64,000 bases of DNA from Desulfovibrio sp. Marseille-P6017 (GCA_900604495.1 UWOR01000008.1:1-64000); one strand, 5' to 3'. Counted from the stretch's first letter, positions 54,232 to 62,795 are shown. Notes: generated by a model not told the origin, from the letters alone. Made by a program: numbers and translations.

Positions 54232-54263
54232 ATAGTAGCATGAGTACCTTAAATAAATCTTAA
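54232..54263 (-). promoter_or_regulatory. response-regulator-type promoter of the carbohydrate-binding lipoprotein
   Basis: On the minus strand TTAAGA (54263-54258), TTTAT, TTAAGG (54252-54247), nine bases, then -10 TACTAT (54237-54232). Repeat spacing, the TTTAT linker and the 9-bp gap are the same as at the VTC promoter. Confidence 0.75.
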
Positions 54264-54268
54264 AATAC

Positions 54269-55360
54269 TTAATTTATGATTGAATACTTAATTTTTAATG
54301 ATAAAATTCTATATAAACTTTCATTTATTCTTTCTTCAGTTATATCATTTTCTTCAACTGCTTGTTTAATTTTTTCTATTACTGATGTTACGGTTTCTTG
54401 ACCTCCTCCTATTAAAATAACATCGCTTCCTGATTGTATACTTTTTATACTTGCATCTTCTACACTCATTATATTAGTAATAGCTCTCATATTCATATCG
54501 TCTGTAATTACAACTTTATTAAATCCTAGATTATCTCTTAGAATTCCATTTATAATTTTTGATGATACTGTAGCAGGATTTTCTCTATCTATATTCTCTA
54601 AAACAATATGTGATACCATTACTACATCACAATTATTTTTAATTGCATATTTAAATGGAATAAATTCAAAACTTTCAAGTTCATCTAATGTTTTACTTAC
54701 TATAGGTAATCCAAAATGTGAGTCAACTTCAGTATCTCCATGCCCTGGAAAATGCTTAACAGTAGGAATAACTCCGCTGTCTTGTATCCCTTTCATAGTG
54801 GCAACTCCCATAGTTGATACAATATCTTCATCGTTTCCAAATGCCCTATCTCCTATTACAGTATTTTTTGAATTACTATAAATATCTAAAACTGGTGCAT
54901 GGTCCATATTTATTCCATGACTAATTAGTACTGTTCCTATTTCAAGGCCATTGTTATAAGCATATTCAGTACTATTTTGTTTTCCGATTTCTGATGCACT
55001 TTTAAAATTTCTCATGTCATCTGAAATTCTACTTATTCTTCCTCCTTCTTCATCTATTGATACAAATAATGGAACTCCTTTATTTGATTCATTCACATCA
55101 TTAATTAACTTTTTTATCTGTGATGATGATTCTATATTTCTTTTAAATAAAATAATTCCTCCCACCTTATTTTCATTTACTAAATTATTAAGTTCTTCAT
55201 TTATAATAGTCCCATCAAATCCTGCTAAAATCATCTGCCCTATCTTTTCATCTAAGGTCATACTAGTAATTATTTTATTAATTAAAACTTCATCTTCATT
55301 ACTACACCCAGCAAAAAATATAATAAAAAATATAATTATACAAATCTTAATCTTCTTCAT
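54269..55360 (-). CDS. glycoside hydrolase family 3 (NagZ-like) lipoprotein
   Basis: 363 residues with a lipoprotein signal ending FFAGC (Cys19). GH3 N-terminal barrel: GQMILAGFDG, GGIILFKRN, PLFVSIDEEGGRISRI, the NagZ histidine-aspartate motif VKHFPGHGDTEVDSH, and the nucleophile aspartate in VITDDMNMRAI. Likely a beta-N-acetylhexosaminidase acting on cell-wall fragments at the outer face of the membrane. No C-terminal GH3 domain, as in NagZ. It lies just upstream of the carbohydrate-binding pseudogene on the same strand. Confidence 0.92.
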   Translation of the reverse strand: MKKIKICIIIFFIIFFAGCSNEDEVLINKIITSMTLDEKIGQMILAGFDGTIINEELNNLVNENKVGGIILFKRNIESSSQIKKLINDVNESNKGVPLFVSIDEEGGRISRISDDMRNFKSASEIGKQNSTEYAYNNGLEIGTVLISHGINMDHAPVLDIYSNSKNTVIGDRAFGNDEDIVSTMGVATMKGIQDSGVIPTVKHFPGHGDTEVDSHFGLPIVSKTLDELESFEFIPFKYAIKNNCDVVMVSHIVLENIDRENPATVSSKIINGILRDNLGFNKVVITDDMNMRAITNIMSVEDASIKSIQSGSDVILIGGGQETVTSVIEKIKQAVEENDITEERINESLYRILSLKIKYSIIN

Positions 55361-55412
55361 ACTATGATTATTTCCATATAATTGAATTATTAAAATAAAA
55401 TGCGTTATAAAT

Positions 55413-55458
55413 AAAAAAGATTATAATAAGGTATTTCTGCCTTAATATAATCTTTTTT
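55413..55458 (-). terminator. terminator after the C_GCAxxG_C_C gene
   Basis: Stem of about 19 bp with AAAAAAGATTATA / TATAATCTTTTTT arms and AAGG / CCTT near the tip, with one mismatch. Confidence 0.85.
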
Positions 55459-55462
55459 ATAA

Positions 55463-55825
55463 TTAATTTCCTAAAACTTCATTTAATGCATCATATGTAA
55501 AATCTATTATTTCTCCACATCCTACTTTGTTTCTTTTTAAATCTAAACATATTTCAGAATTATATTTTTCTCTTACTTTACTCATTAATGCCTTAGAGTA
55601 CTGTCTAGCTTCATTTTGACTTAATTCACTGTCTCTACCTTTTAAATATCCAATTACAACTACTGCTGCATTTATAGCTCCACACAAACTTCCAACTGCC
55701 ATACCTGTTCCCATGCCACTTCCTATAGATACTGGTATATCTGTATTATGTTCCTCGTTATATGATTTAATTAGTGCTTCTGCACAATTATATCCTTGAC
55801 TATGATATACTGCTGGTTTCGTCAT
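55463..55825 (-). CDS. C_GCAxxG_C_C family protein
   Basis: 120 residues. It shows the cysteine pattern that names the family: YNCAEALIKSY near the N-terminus, GSLCGAINAAVVVIG in the middle, and the C-terminal pair in SEICLDLKRNKVGCGEIIDF. The conserved cysteines suggest redox or metal binding; the function is unknown. Single gene with its own terminator. Confidence 0.9.
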   Translation of the reverse strand: MTKPAVYHSQGYNCAEALIKSYNEEHNTDIPVSIGSGMGTGMAVGSLCGAINAAVVVIGYLKGRDSELSQNEARQYSKALMSKVREKYNSEICLDLKRNKVGCGEIIDFTYDALNEVLGN

Positions 55826-55921
55826 ATCATATCCCCTTTCATTATCATTTATTAATATTCTATCTTATTAAATATTAACACATTTAATACTACATTAACC
55901 TTTTAATTTTAATTTCTACGC

Positions 55922-56060
55922 AAAAAAGGCTGTATATTGTAATTTATACACTATACAACCTTTGAATCTAATAACGTAGTAAATTTTGAGGGAGAACTAC
56001 TATTAGATCTATATAAAACTAGGGTATTATACTTGGCCACTTTTTATTGGCTCTTCTTTA
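55922..56060 (-). ncRNA. candidate small RNA with terminator
   Basis: In the 440-bp gap after the cfa terminator. The minus strand shows a hairpin TCTAATAGTAGT pairing with ACTACGTTATTAGA (56007-55996 and 55980-55967), then a terminator stem AAAGGTTGTATA / TATACAGCCTTT followed by six Ts (55963-55922). No open reading frame of note lies inside, and the terminator serves no annotated gene. The 5' end is a guess. I could not match it to a known RNA family. Confidence 0.4.
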
Positions 56061-56230
56061 ACTATATAATACAACTCTTATATGAATTTAATGTAAAGTT
56101 ATCATGAAGAGTTCTTAAAGTTTACTTTAAATTTAATTTAAGTGTTTTCCTTTACATAAAATTTTTTTTATATTATACTAGATATTAGTGGGAACTTATA
56201 TAAATATATAAGTATTACGCTAGCCCAAAT

Positions 56231-56259
56231 AAAAGCATCTATCTTTGATAGGTGCTTTT
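56231..56259 (-). terminator. terminator after cfa
   Basis: Stem AAAAGCATCTATC / GATAGGTGCTTTT, 13 bp with one mismatch and a 3-nt loop. The minus-strand side ends in TTTT. Confidence 0.8.
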
Positions 56260-56265
56260 CCGTTT

Positions 56266-57444
56266 TTATTCATAAATATAATTCCTAGTTAAAGGTAGCT
56301 CATTATTAACGCCATTTGTAAATACAATTTGATGAAGATCTATCACACCATTATAAAAGCAAGATGCGCAAGAATATAAATATATTTTCCACATTCTTAT
56401 AAATCTTTCATCAAACTTTTCTCTAATTAAATCTATATTTTTTTCAAAATTTTCAGCCCATTTTAATAAAGTCTTCATATAATGTAATCTTAAACTTTCA
56501 ACATCTTCTACGTAAAATCTATAATTTGAAGATATATATATAATTTCTCTCAAGCTTGGAATCACTCCACCTGGAAATATATATTTTCTCATCCATGCAT
56601 CTCCCTCAGATTCCCATAAACCGCTTATATAATGAAGTACAAATATTCCACTTTTATTTAAAACGGTAGAAACATTTTTCATAAACAAGTCGTAATTTTC
56701 TCTACCAACATGTTCTAACATACCAACACTTACAACTCTATCAAACGTAAGACCTGATTTTTCTAACTCTCTATAGTCCATTAACTTAACATCTAAATAC
56801 TCTTGTAAATTTTCACTTTCTATTCTACTTTTAAATTTTTTATACTGCTCCTCGCTTAATGTTATACCTAATCCCTTTATTTTATATTTTTTTGCTGCTT
56901 CTATAAGTAATGCTCCCCAACCACAACCTATATCTAATAAACTTAATCCTTCTTTTAAGTTTAATTTTTTTAATAAGTGATTAATTTTATTCATTTGAGC
57001 TTCGTACAATGAGTTTTTATCTTCCTTAAAATAACCACATGAGTAACTCATAGTTTTATCTAACCATAGGCTATAAAAATCATTACCTAAGTCATAATGA
57101 TATGAAACCTGTTCTTTTTGCTTATTTTTAGATGTTTTATGTGAAAATAAATTTGGTAATGCTTTAAAATTCGTTAAAAATTTTTCCTTATACTTTAAAA
57201 CTGTATTAAGCATTAATAAAAAATCACCTTCAACCTCTAAATCTCCATTCATATATTCCTCTCCAAATACTAATGAAGTACTTGTGAGTATATCCTTTTT
57301 ACTAATAGGTTTCTTTAAAATAATCTTAAATAAAGATTCTTCTCCTCCTAATTTAATTTCTTCTTTATCCCAAAATTCAACAGTAAAAGATTCATTTTCA
57401 AATATTTTTAAAAATGATTTAAGAAAAATTTTGTCTAAATCCAT
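56266..57444 (-). CDS. cfa: cyclopropane-fatty-acyl-phospholipid synthase
   Basis: 392 residues, full length. An N-terminal lipid-binding region is followed by the SAM-binding core LLDIGCGWGALLIEAAKKY, and the conserved VSYHYDLGNDFYSLWLDKTMSYSCGYF, VGMLEHVGRENYDLF and KYIFPGGVIPSLREI. It adds a methylene bridge to unsaturated membrane lipids, usually in late growth or acid stress. GGAGGG precedes the ATG. Single gene. Confidence 0.95.
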   Translation of the reverse strand: MDLDKIFLKSFLKIFENESFTVEFWDKEEIKLGGEESLFKIILKKPISKKDILTSTSLVFGEEYMNGDLEVEGDFLLMLNTVLKYKEKFLTNFKALPNLFSHKTSKNKQKEQVSYHYDLGNDFYSLWLDKTMSYSCGYFKEDKNSLYEAQMNKINHLLKKLNLKEGLSLLDIGCGWGALLIEAAKKYKIKGLGITLSEEQYKKFKSRIESENLQEYLDVKLMDYRELEKSGLTFDRVVSVGMLEHVGRENYDLFMKNVSTVLNKSGIFVLHYISGLWESEGDAWMRKYIFPGGVIPSLREIIYISSNYRFYVEDVESLRLHYMKTLLKWAENFEKNIDLIREKFDERFIRMWKIYLYSCASCFYNGVIDLHQIVFTNGVNNELPLTRNYIYE

Positions 57445-57650
57445 TCTTTATCCCTCCTTATTTAACTTATATATTAACTAAAATTCTCTCTATTAATAGT
57501 AGAAATTATTTCTCTAACTATAACTACTTATCATTCTATTTATTTAAATCAGCCTTATTCCTATTTTTTCCTAATATATTGATTATTATTTACTAAATTG
57601 TATTTAGTAATACTTAATATAAATAATATAATTTAATATATATACATAAA

Positions 57651-57697
57651 AAAAACAAAGTATGGATTATCATATAGATAATCCATACTTTGTTTTT
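57651..57697 (-). terminator. terminator after the spore protein gene
   Basis: Perfect 21-bp stem, starting AAAAACAAAGTATGGATTAT, with a 5-nt ATATA loop. It extends to the gene's stop codon. Confidence 0.9.
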
Positions 57698-57914
57698 ATT
57701 TTCTACTATTATATTGTCTTAATAATGCTTCTTTTCCCATTTCAACTAATCTTCTGCTCATTTGACCACCAACTCTTCCACCTAATTCTCCATTTTGGAA
57801 AGAAGTATCATTAGCACCATTTGTACTATTATTTATACCCAATTCATTTGAAATTTCTAATTTCATTTGATTTAATGCTTCTTTTGCATTTGGATCAACT
57901 GGTTTATTAGACAT
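57696..57914 (-). CDS. alpha/beta-type small acid-soluble spore protein
   Basis: 72 residues from ATG 57914 behind GAGGTG; upstream in-frame GTG and ATG fall in that site. Conserved segments: AKEALNQMKLEISNELGI with the Glu-Ile cleavage site for the GPR protease, and GGRVGGQMSRRLVEMGKEALL. It coats spore DNA and protects it. Confirms a spore-former. Expected to be driven by sigma G; I could not pin down a promoter. Confidence 0.95.
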   Translation of the reverse strand: MSNKPVDPNAKEALNQMKLEISNELGINNSTNGANDTSFQNGELGGRVGGQMSRRLVEMGKEALLRQYNSRK

Positions 57915-57973
57915 ATACATCACCTCTTATTCAACTTAAATATTCTTATTTATAGTGTTCTTATTTTATAAAA

Positions 57974-58681
57974 TTATTCAATATTTAAGTATTCTTGTAT
58001 TCCATCTACTATAGCTTGTGCCATCTTGGTTTGATACTCCTCATCTGATAAATTATTCAATTCTACGTTGTTAGTCAAAAAACCCATTTCAACCAATACA
58101 GAAGGACAATCAGTACTTTTAACAACAGCATAATCATCTCTTTTAACTTCTCTATCTCTAACATCTAAACTGTTTATTATACTTGATTGAATTGAATTAG
58201 CAAGATCATATGACTCATCTGTCTCGTTTTTCCAATAAAATGTTTCAATTCCATTAGTTGATGATGTTCCATTAGGATCTGCATTGCAATGTAGAGATAC
58301 AAATATATCAGCATTATTATCATTACAAAATTCAATTCTATCACTTAAAGATAAATATTCATCTGTATCTCTAGTATTTAACACTTCTATGTTACTATTC
58401 TCTTCTATTATTTCAGTGACTTTAAGACCAATCTCAAGAGATATGTCTTTTTCACTAGTTTCTCCATCTATACTTTGTGCCCCCACATCATTTCCTCCAT
58501 GACCCATATCTATAACTACTATTTTTTTATCTTCTTGTGAAGTACACTTAACCTTATTACTTAATACAACATTATTTTCGTCTTTATTATTTAGCATTAT
58601 ATAAATACTAATACCAAATAAAATTAATAAAATTATGGATATAACTTTAAATGGATCTTTATTTATTCTTTTGTTTATCAT
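57974..58681 (-). CDS. N-acetylmuramoyl-L-alanine amidase (Amidase_3)
   Basis: 235 residues. One N-terminal membrane anchor (about 13-29), then the zinc amidase domain: VIDMGHGGNDVGA (zinc His), a second ligand Glu in SEKDISLEIG, FVSLHCNAD (zinc His) and the catalytic Glu in VLVEMGFLTN. No SPOR, SH3 or repeat domain. Size and layout resemble CwlD, the cortex amidase, and the adjacent spore protein fits, but a vegetative amidase is possible. Confidence 0.9.
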   Translation of the reverse strand: MINKRINKDPFKVISIILLILFGISIYIMLNNKDENNVVLSNKVKCTSQEDKKIVVIDMGHGGNDVGAQSIDGETSEKDISLEIGLKVTEIIEENSNIEVLNTRDTDEYLSLSDRIEFCNDNNADIFVSLHCNADPNGTSSTNGIETFYWKNETDESYDLANSIQSSIINSLDVRDREVKRDDYAVVKSTDCPSVLVEMGFLTNNVELNNLSDEEYQTKMAQAIVDGIQEYLNIE

Positions 58682-58782
58682 ATTTTTATATTTCTCCCTT
58701 ATCTAAATATATATCAAGTATTTTTTCATAATACTATTCAAACCTTAAAATAAACTTAATATATATTGAGATTTTACCAATA

Positions 58783-58827
58783 AAAATATCCATGCATAAC
58801 TAAATAGTAATTATACATGGATATTTT
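58783..58827 (-). terminator. terminator after the riboswitch-controlled gene
   Basis: Stem AAAATATCCATG / CATGGATATTTT with partial pairing further in. It ends the transcription unit that begins at the c-di-GMP riboswitch. Confidence 0.8.
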
Positions 58828-58884
58828 AAATAATTGAGTTTGAAACTTTCTATATTAATTTTTAATTATATAGCTTTAATATAT

Positions 58885-59243
58885 CTATTTTACTTGTAAT
58901 TCTTCTATACAGTAATGTAAATACCATCTTATATAACTTAACTCTTCTATAGTTTTGTTTGTATCATCTAAAGTTTGTTTAGTTCTACTTCTAGCATTCT
59001 TAAAATTATTCCACTTTTCTATAGTATTATTAGTTGTTCCAGCCCTACTTATATCTAGTAAGTTTGAATAATTTAATAAGTTTTTAAGTTTATTTTTTCT
59101 GTTTCAATTAGTTTTTTATTTTCAGCTTGTGACAACTTCGTGTCTTTGATACCTACTCCTACTTCGTCAGTAAAAATATTTAATTCTGGTGATATATTAA
59201 TAGCTATTGATGATGTAATTAATATCAATAACATTATTTTCAT
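58885..59243 (-). pseudogene. frameshifted small exported protein under a c-di-GMP riboswitch
   Basis: Frame 1 starts at ATG 59243 with a hydrophobic signal-like stretch (IMLLILITSSIAI) and runs 56 residues to a stop at 59073. Another frame then continues without a stop from about 59100 to TAG at 58885 (KNLLNYSNLLDIS and on to YCIEELQVK). The frames join if the run of six Ts at 59093-59098 (As in the message) had seven, giving one product of about 119 residues, helical and polar after the signal. I recognise no family. It may be a true pseudogene, a phase-variable gene or a sequence error. Confidence 0.6.
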
Positions 59244-59300
59244 AATATATACCGTTCGTATAAAAAAACTACCCTTGTTAATAAAAGGGTAGTTGCCAAT
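59244..59300 (-). terminator. riboswitch-linked terminator
   Basis: On the minus strand AACTACCCTTTTATTAACA is followed by AGGGTAGTTTTTTTATA: stem AACTACCCTT / AAGGGTAGTT closing a short loop, then seven Ts. It lies between the c-di-GMP aptamer and the start of the small gene, so c-di-GMP probably controls read-through. Confidence 0.85.
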
Positions 59301-59373
59301 CCAAATAAACAACAGAAAATATACCTATACTATTAGCATAAGATTTCTGCTTAAACAAAGAATAGTTATTCTT

Positions 59374-59446
59374 TGGCAACTGGCTGGCATAGCTTTTAAC
59401 CTTAGCCCCTTTAGCTTTGCGTCTCTAGATTTCTCTAAATTTGCCT
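59374..59446 (-). ncRNA. cyclic-di-GMP-I (GEMM) riboswitch aptamer
   Basis: Minus-strand features in order: P1 GGCAA, a hairpin with a GAAA tetraloop docking into the other arm, the invariant GACGCAAAGC, GGGGCTAAGG, and the closing GCCAGCCAGTTGCC. These match the clostridial GEMM type I consensus closely. Downstream there is an expression-platform terminator and a small exported-protein gene. Confidence 0.92.
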
Positions 59447-59505
59447 ATAAAATTTTAATTTCTCTTAAATAATATCATCAAAATAAATTTTTTACAATAT
59501 TTATT

Positions 59506-60321
59506 TTATATATTATTAGATATATCTGTATAATTGTAGAAATTTTTCATTTCTTCTTCATTAGGACCTACTTCCCCATGAAGTTCTAAACCTTCTTTTC
59601 TTACTCCATATTTTCTATAAGCATTAAGTTTATATTTACATTTATTATCTATAATTTTTGCTACCTCTTTTATTGTATATTCATTATTTAAGTTAGGTGC
59701 TACTACAGTTCTAACTTCATGAAGTTTATCTTTTTCTAAAAGATAATGCAAGTTTTTTATTACAATCTCATTTTTTTTACCTGTAATTTTTATATGTTCA
59801 TCTTTATCCATACATTTTACATCTAACATAAATTTATCAGTAATATTTACTAAATCTTCTCTTTGACTTAAATCTAATGTCCCATTAGTATCAACGAAAC
59901 AAGTAAGATTTAACTCTCTTTTTACCTTAGTAAATAATTTCACTAAGAAATCTGCATTAAGTGTACATTCTCCTCCACTAACAGTTATACCCTGTATAAA
60001 TGGTCTTATTTTTTTTATTTCTTCAAATAATTCTTCTACTGAATATTCTATTGTTTTTGGAGTTGATAAATTTTCACATGTTTTTATACAATTATCACAC
60101 TCTACACATATATCTTTATTCCAAACTACCTTTTTATCTTCTATTTTTAGTGCCTCAACTGGGCAAGTTAAAACGCACTTGCCGCAGTTAGTACACATAT
60201 TTATAGTTTCTGGGTTATGGCAATAAGTACACCTTAGATTACATCCTTGGAAAAATATAGCCGTTCTATTTCCTGGTCCATCTATACAAGAAAATGGTAT
60301 TATTTTATTTACTAAAGCCAT
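59506..60321 (-). CDS. yjjW: YjjW-type glycyl-radical enzyme activase
   Basis: 271 residues. Radical-SAM motif CNLRCTYC (residues about 28-35) in GCNLRCTYCHNPETI, followed by an inserted ferredoxin-type pair of 4Fe-4S sites (CTNCGKCVLTCPVEAL and CVECDNCIKTC), then VSGGECTLNADF and FVDTNGTLD. This layout is that of activating enzymes for glycyl-radical proteins. Its target is YjjI, encoded 2 nt upstream. Confidence 0.92.
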   Translation of the reverse strand: MALVNKIIPFSCIDGPGNRTAIFFQGCNLRCTYCHNPETINMCTNCGKCVLTCPVEALKIEDKKVVWNKDICVECDNCIKTCENLSTPKTIEYSVEELFEEIKKIRPFIQGITVSGGECTLNADFLVKLFTKVKRELNLTCFVDTNGTLDLSQREDLVNITDKFMLDVKCMDKDEHIKITGKKNEIVIKNLHYLLEKDKLHEVRTVVAPNLNNEYTIKEVAKIIDNKCKYKLNAYRKYGVRKEGLELHGEVGPNEEEMKNFYNYTDISNNI

Positions 60322-60323
60322 AA

Positions 60324-61817
60324 TTAATCTCTAAGCCTTCTATCAAATGCTTTTGCTCCATTTTTAGCATTCATACCAAATACTGTAGCATTATTCTTAA
60401 CTGCTTTTCCACTTTCTAATTCTGCAACCTCTGATTTTTTAACAAGATATCCAGTAACACGAACAACATCACATCCACCTGAATATGCTGATATATATCT
60501 TATGCCATTATTAAATGCTCCATCTACAATATTTACTATAGCTTCTGGATTATCTTTATAAGTATCTTCAAATACAAATATATCCCCTATACCATTAAAG
60601 AAATATTTATGATACGGAGCAGATTGAACTATATGTTCAAATATTTCTGGTTCTTCACCTACAGGTATTCTACACCCTGGTGATATCCCTGTATCTGAAT
60701 CTATCCCTACCTGACAGTGCATTACATGATTTCCATTAAAACATCCTACATATTTAGATTTATATGAAGTTACTATTGAATTAAGTTTTTCTATTATTCT
60801 TTCACCTAGATCATTTGCTATTTTTGAGTGACCAAATCTATCCTTTTGTTCTCTAGCATTTAATAAATAGTTTACTGCTTCAGCAAGTCCAACCATTCCA
60901 AACATTCCTGTGAACAGATCTTTATTTACAAACCCTTCCTTTACAAGGAAGTTTGACTTAAAGAATGCAGACTCTTCTACTAAAAATCTTACTCTTTCAT
61001 CTATATATTCAAGCATCTTTTCAGCAGCAAAAGGTAACTTATTATCTAAGAAATCTTCTATCGATTCTGCTGTTTGTGCCAATCTACTAAGAACTAATCT
61101 TACTAGGGTATATCCACCCCCACCTATTATAAATCCATTATAACAACTTGCAATAGCATAGTTTTCAGTTCCAAAATCTTTCGTATCCATTTTGTGGTTT
61201 GCAAAACTAGGCTTAGCTGTAACTAAAGCTGTACTTGCACATAATTCTATAAACTCTTTTGATGTTATATCTTTATCATATTTGACTGTTAAGTTAGGCA
61301 TCGCACACTCTAGCTCTTTCATTGCTTTTAATATAAGTCTACCTGCCTTAGTATCTACTGGACCTATATTGGCATGAACGAATGAATCTGTAAGCGCTCT
61401 ATCTATATGAGTTAGATATAATTTTATAGCTTTATATGCTTCTTCTTCATCTTTTACAAACGGCTCTAATAATGTATCTATATTTCCTAAGTATACTGGG
61501 TACGAAGTTATCGATGGTACATGCTTATATAGTATAAGTAAGCTATTAGTAGCTTCCCATATATCTGTTGGTGGTTTTAGATCTAAAAATTCGCATCCTT
61601 TTTCCATTAATACTTCATAATTAGGTATTACATATCTTGGTCTATAAGGTGCATTTCCTTCAAACATAGTGCAGATTATTTCTGCATCAAGAAGAGGTTT
61701 AGTTTCTTCATCTATATTTAATACATTAAGAGTACTTTCAGCTTGTCCAGCTAATTGCAGTACTTGTTGGTTGTAAGTTAATGTTTCATTTTTTATAATG
61801 TTTAATACTTGTTCCAT
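60324..61817 (-). CDS. yjjI: YjjI-type glycyl-radical enzyme
   Basis: 497 residues, much shorter than pyruvate formate-lyase and typical of YjjI (DUF3029). The C-terminal radical loop reads CDVVRVTGYLVKKSE with the glycine that carries the radical. A likely thiyl cysteine lies in NYAIASCYNGF. The substrate is not established for the family to my knowledge. Directly downstream of a Crp/Fnr-type regulator and co-transcribed with its activase. Confidence 0.9.
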   Translation of the reverse strand: MEQVLNIIKNETLTYNQQVLQLAGQAESTLNVLNIDEETKPLLDAEIICTMFEGNAPYRPRYVIPNYEVLMEKGCEFLDLKPPTDIWEATNSLLILYKHVPSITSYPVYLGNIDTLLEPFVKDEEEAYKAIKLYLTHIDRALTDSFVHANIGPVDTKAGRLILKAMKELECAMPNLTVKYDKDITSKEFIELCASTALVTAKPSFANHKMDTKDFGTENYAIASCYNGFIIGGGGYTLVRLVLSRLAQTAESIEDFLDNKLPFAAEKMLEYIDERVRFLVEESAFFKSNFLVKEGFVNKDLFTGMFGMVGLAEAVNYLLNAREQKDRFGHSKIANDLGERIIEKLNSIVTSYKSKYVGCFNGNHVMHCQVGIDSDTGISPGCRIPVGEEPEIFEHIVQSAPYHKYFFNGIGDIFVFEDTYKDNPEAIVNIVDGAFNNGIRYISAYSGGCDVVRVTGYLVKKSEVAELESGKAVKNNATVFGMNAKNGAKAFDRRLRD

Positions 61818-61859
61818 AAGTATTTCCCCCTAAATTTATATGTATTTTATATTTAAAAA

Positions 61860-62549
61860 TTATTTTATTGAATCCAATTTTTCTGATAGTTTATAAAACT
61901 GATCTTTTGTTATTGTAATACCTTTTCTACTTACTGAAATTAAATTTTCCTCTTTTAATGTTTTTAAGTTTCTATTGATTGTTCTAGTAGAAAAACCTAA
62001 TATTGAGCCTATTTCTTCTCTAGTTTTTTCTAAAAATACTATATTTTTATCTTCATTCTCAAAAACATTAATTAAATAGTTTATTAATGTACATATTGCT
62101 GGATATGCAAGTACTTCTCCAGTACTTAATGATTGATCATACATAGTCTTTGATACAAAATGTAGAATTTCTAATGTCAATTTTTGATCATTTTGAATCC
62201 ATTTAATAAAATCCCTTTTAGGAATTTCTATTACTATACACTCTGTAGTAGTTTGAAGAGTTGAAGAGTAAGTTAGTTGATTAGCCATAATTTCCATTAC
62301 GCCAATATATGCTATCGGTTTGACATTTGCAAAGCTATATACAAACCCATTTTCAAACTCATTTTTTACTTGCATATTTCCTTCACAACTTATATATACA
62401 CTTTCAATACTATTTCCTTTAAGTACTATTAATTTCCCTTTTTCAAATCTTACTAATTTACATTGCCTTTTTATATGATTAGGTATTTTATTTATAAAGT
62501 CTTTTACTTTTTTATCTTTTATCCGATTATAAAACAAGCTTTCTTGCAT
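61860..62549 (-). CDS. Crp/Fnr-family regulator of the yjjI operon
   Basis: 229 residues: an N-terminal cyclic-nucleotide-binding-type beta-barrel (about 25-120) and a C-terminal winged helix with EKTREEIGSILGFSTRTINRNLKTLKEENLI (about 165-195). There is no cysteine cluster of FNR type at the N-terminus (a lone Cys30) and the cAMP-binding arginine/serine motif is not evident, so the signal is unknown. AGGAGA precedes the ATG. First gene of the operon; two palindromes in its promoter suggest autoregulation. Confidence 0.88.
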   Translation of the reverse strand: MQESLFYNRIKDKKVKDFINKIPNHIKRQCKLVRFEKGKLIVLKGNSIESVYISCEGNMQVKNEFENGFVYSFANVKPIAYIGVMEIMANQLTYSSTLQTTTECIVIEIPKRDFIKWIQNDQKLTLEILHFVSKTMYDQSLSTGEVLAYPAICTLINYLINVFENEDKNIVFLEKTREEIGSILGFSTRTINRNLKTLKEENLISVSRKGITITKDQFYKLSEKLDSIK

Positions 62550-62567
62550 ATTTTATTTTCTCCTAAC

Positions 62568-62584
62568 GAACAAATGATTTGTTC
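62568..62584 (-). promoter_or_regulatory. palindrome before the Crp/Fnr gene (proximal)
   Basis: GAACAAA-TGA-TTTGTTC: perfect 7-bp arms with a 3-bp spacer, ending about 19 bp before the start codon. Candidate operator. Confidence 0.5.
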
Positions 62585-62619
62585 TATAATTATTTTATCA
62601 TTATTTTTATACTTCCTAA

Positions 62620-62635
62620 AAGGACATATGTCCTT
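62620..62635 (-). promoter_or_regulatory. palindrome before the Crp/Fnr gene (distal)
   Basis: AAGGACATATGTCCTT, a perfect 16-bp palindrome in the divergent region between the regulator and the antiporter gene. It is GC-richer than its surroundings, as often seen for conserved operators. Confidence 0.5.
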
Positions 62636-62795
62636 CTATATACATTTTTATAATATATTCTTTACAATAAAAAATCTACACTAATTAAGATAATAATTGC
62701 TACTAATACTCTGCTTATAAATTGTAAATTAACGTTAATTATGGTATTCTATTCTTTTAGATGATTATATTAAATTTTATTTTGGAGGAATTGAG

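Noticed and set aside
59073..59098. Programmed -1 ribosomal frameshift in the riboswitch-controlled gene
   Set aside because: No in-frame X-XXY-YYZ heptamer is found at the junction; a one-base change in the A-run explains the two frames more simply.
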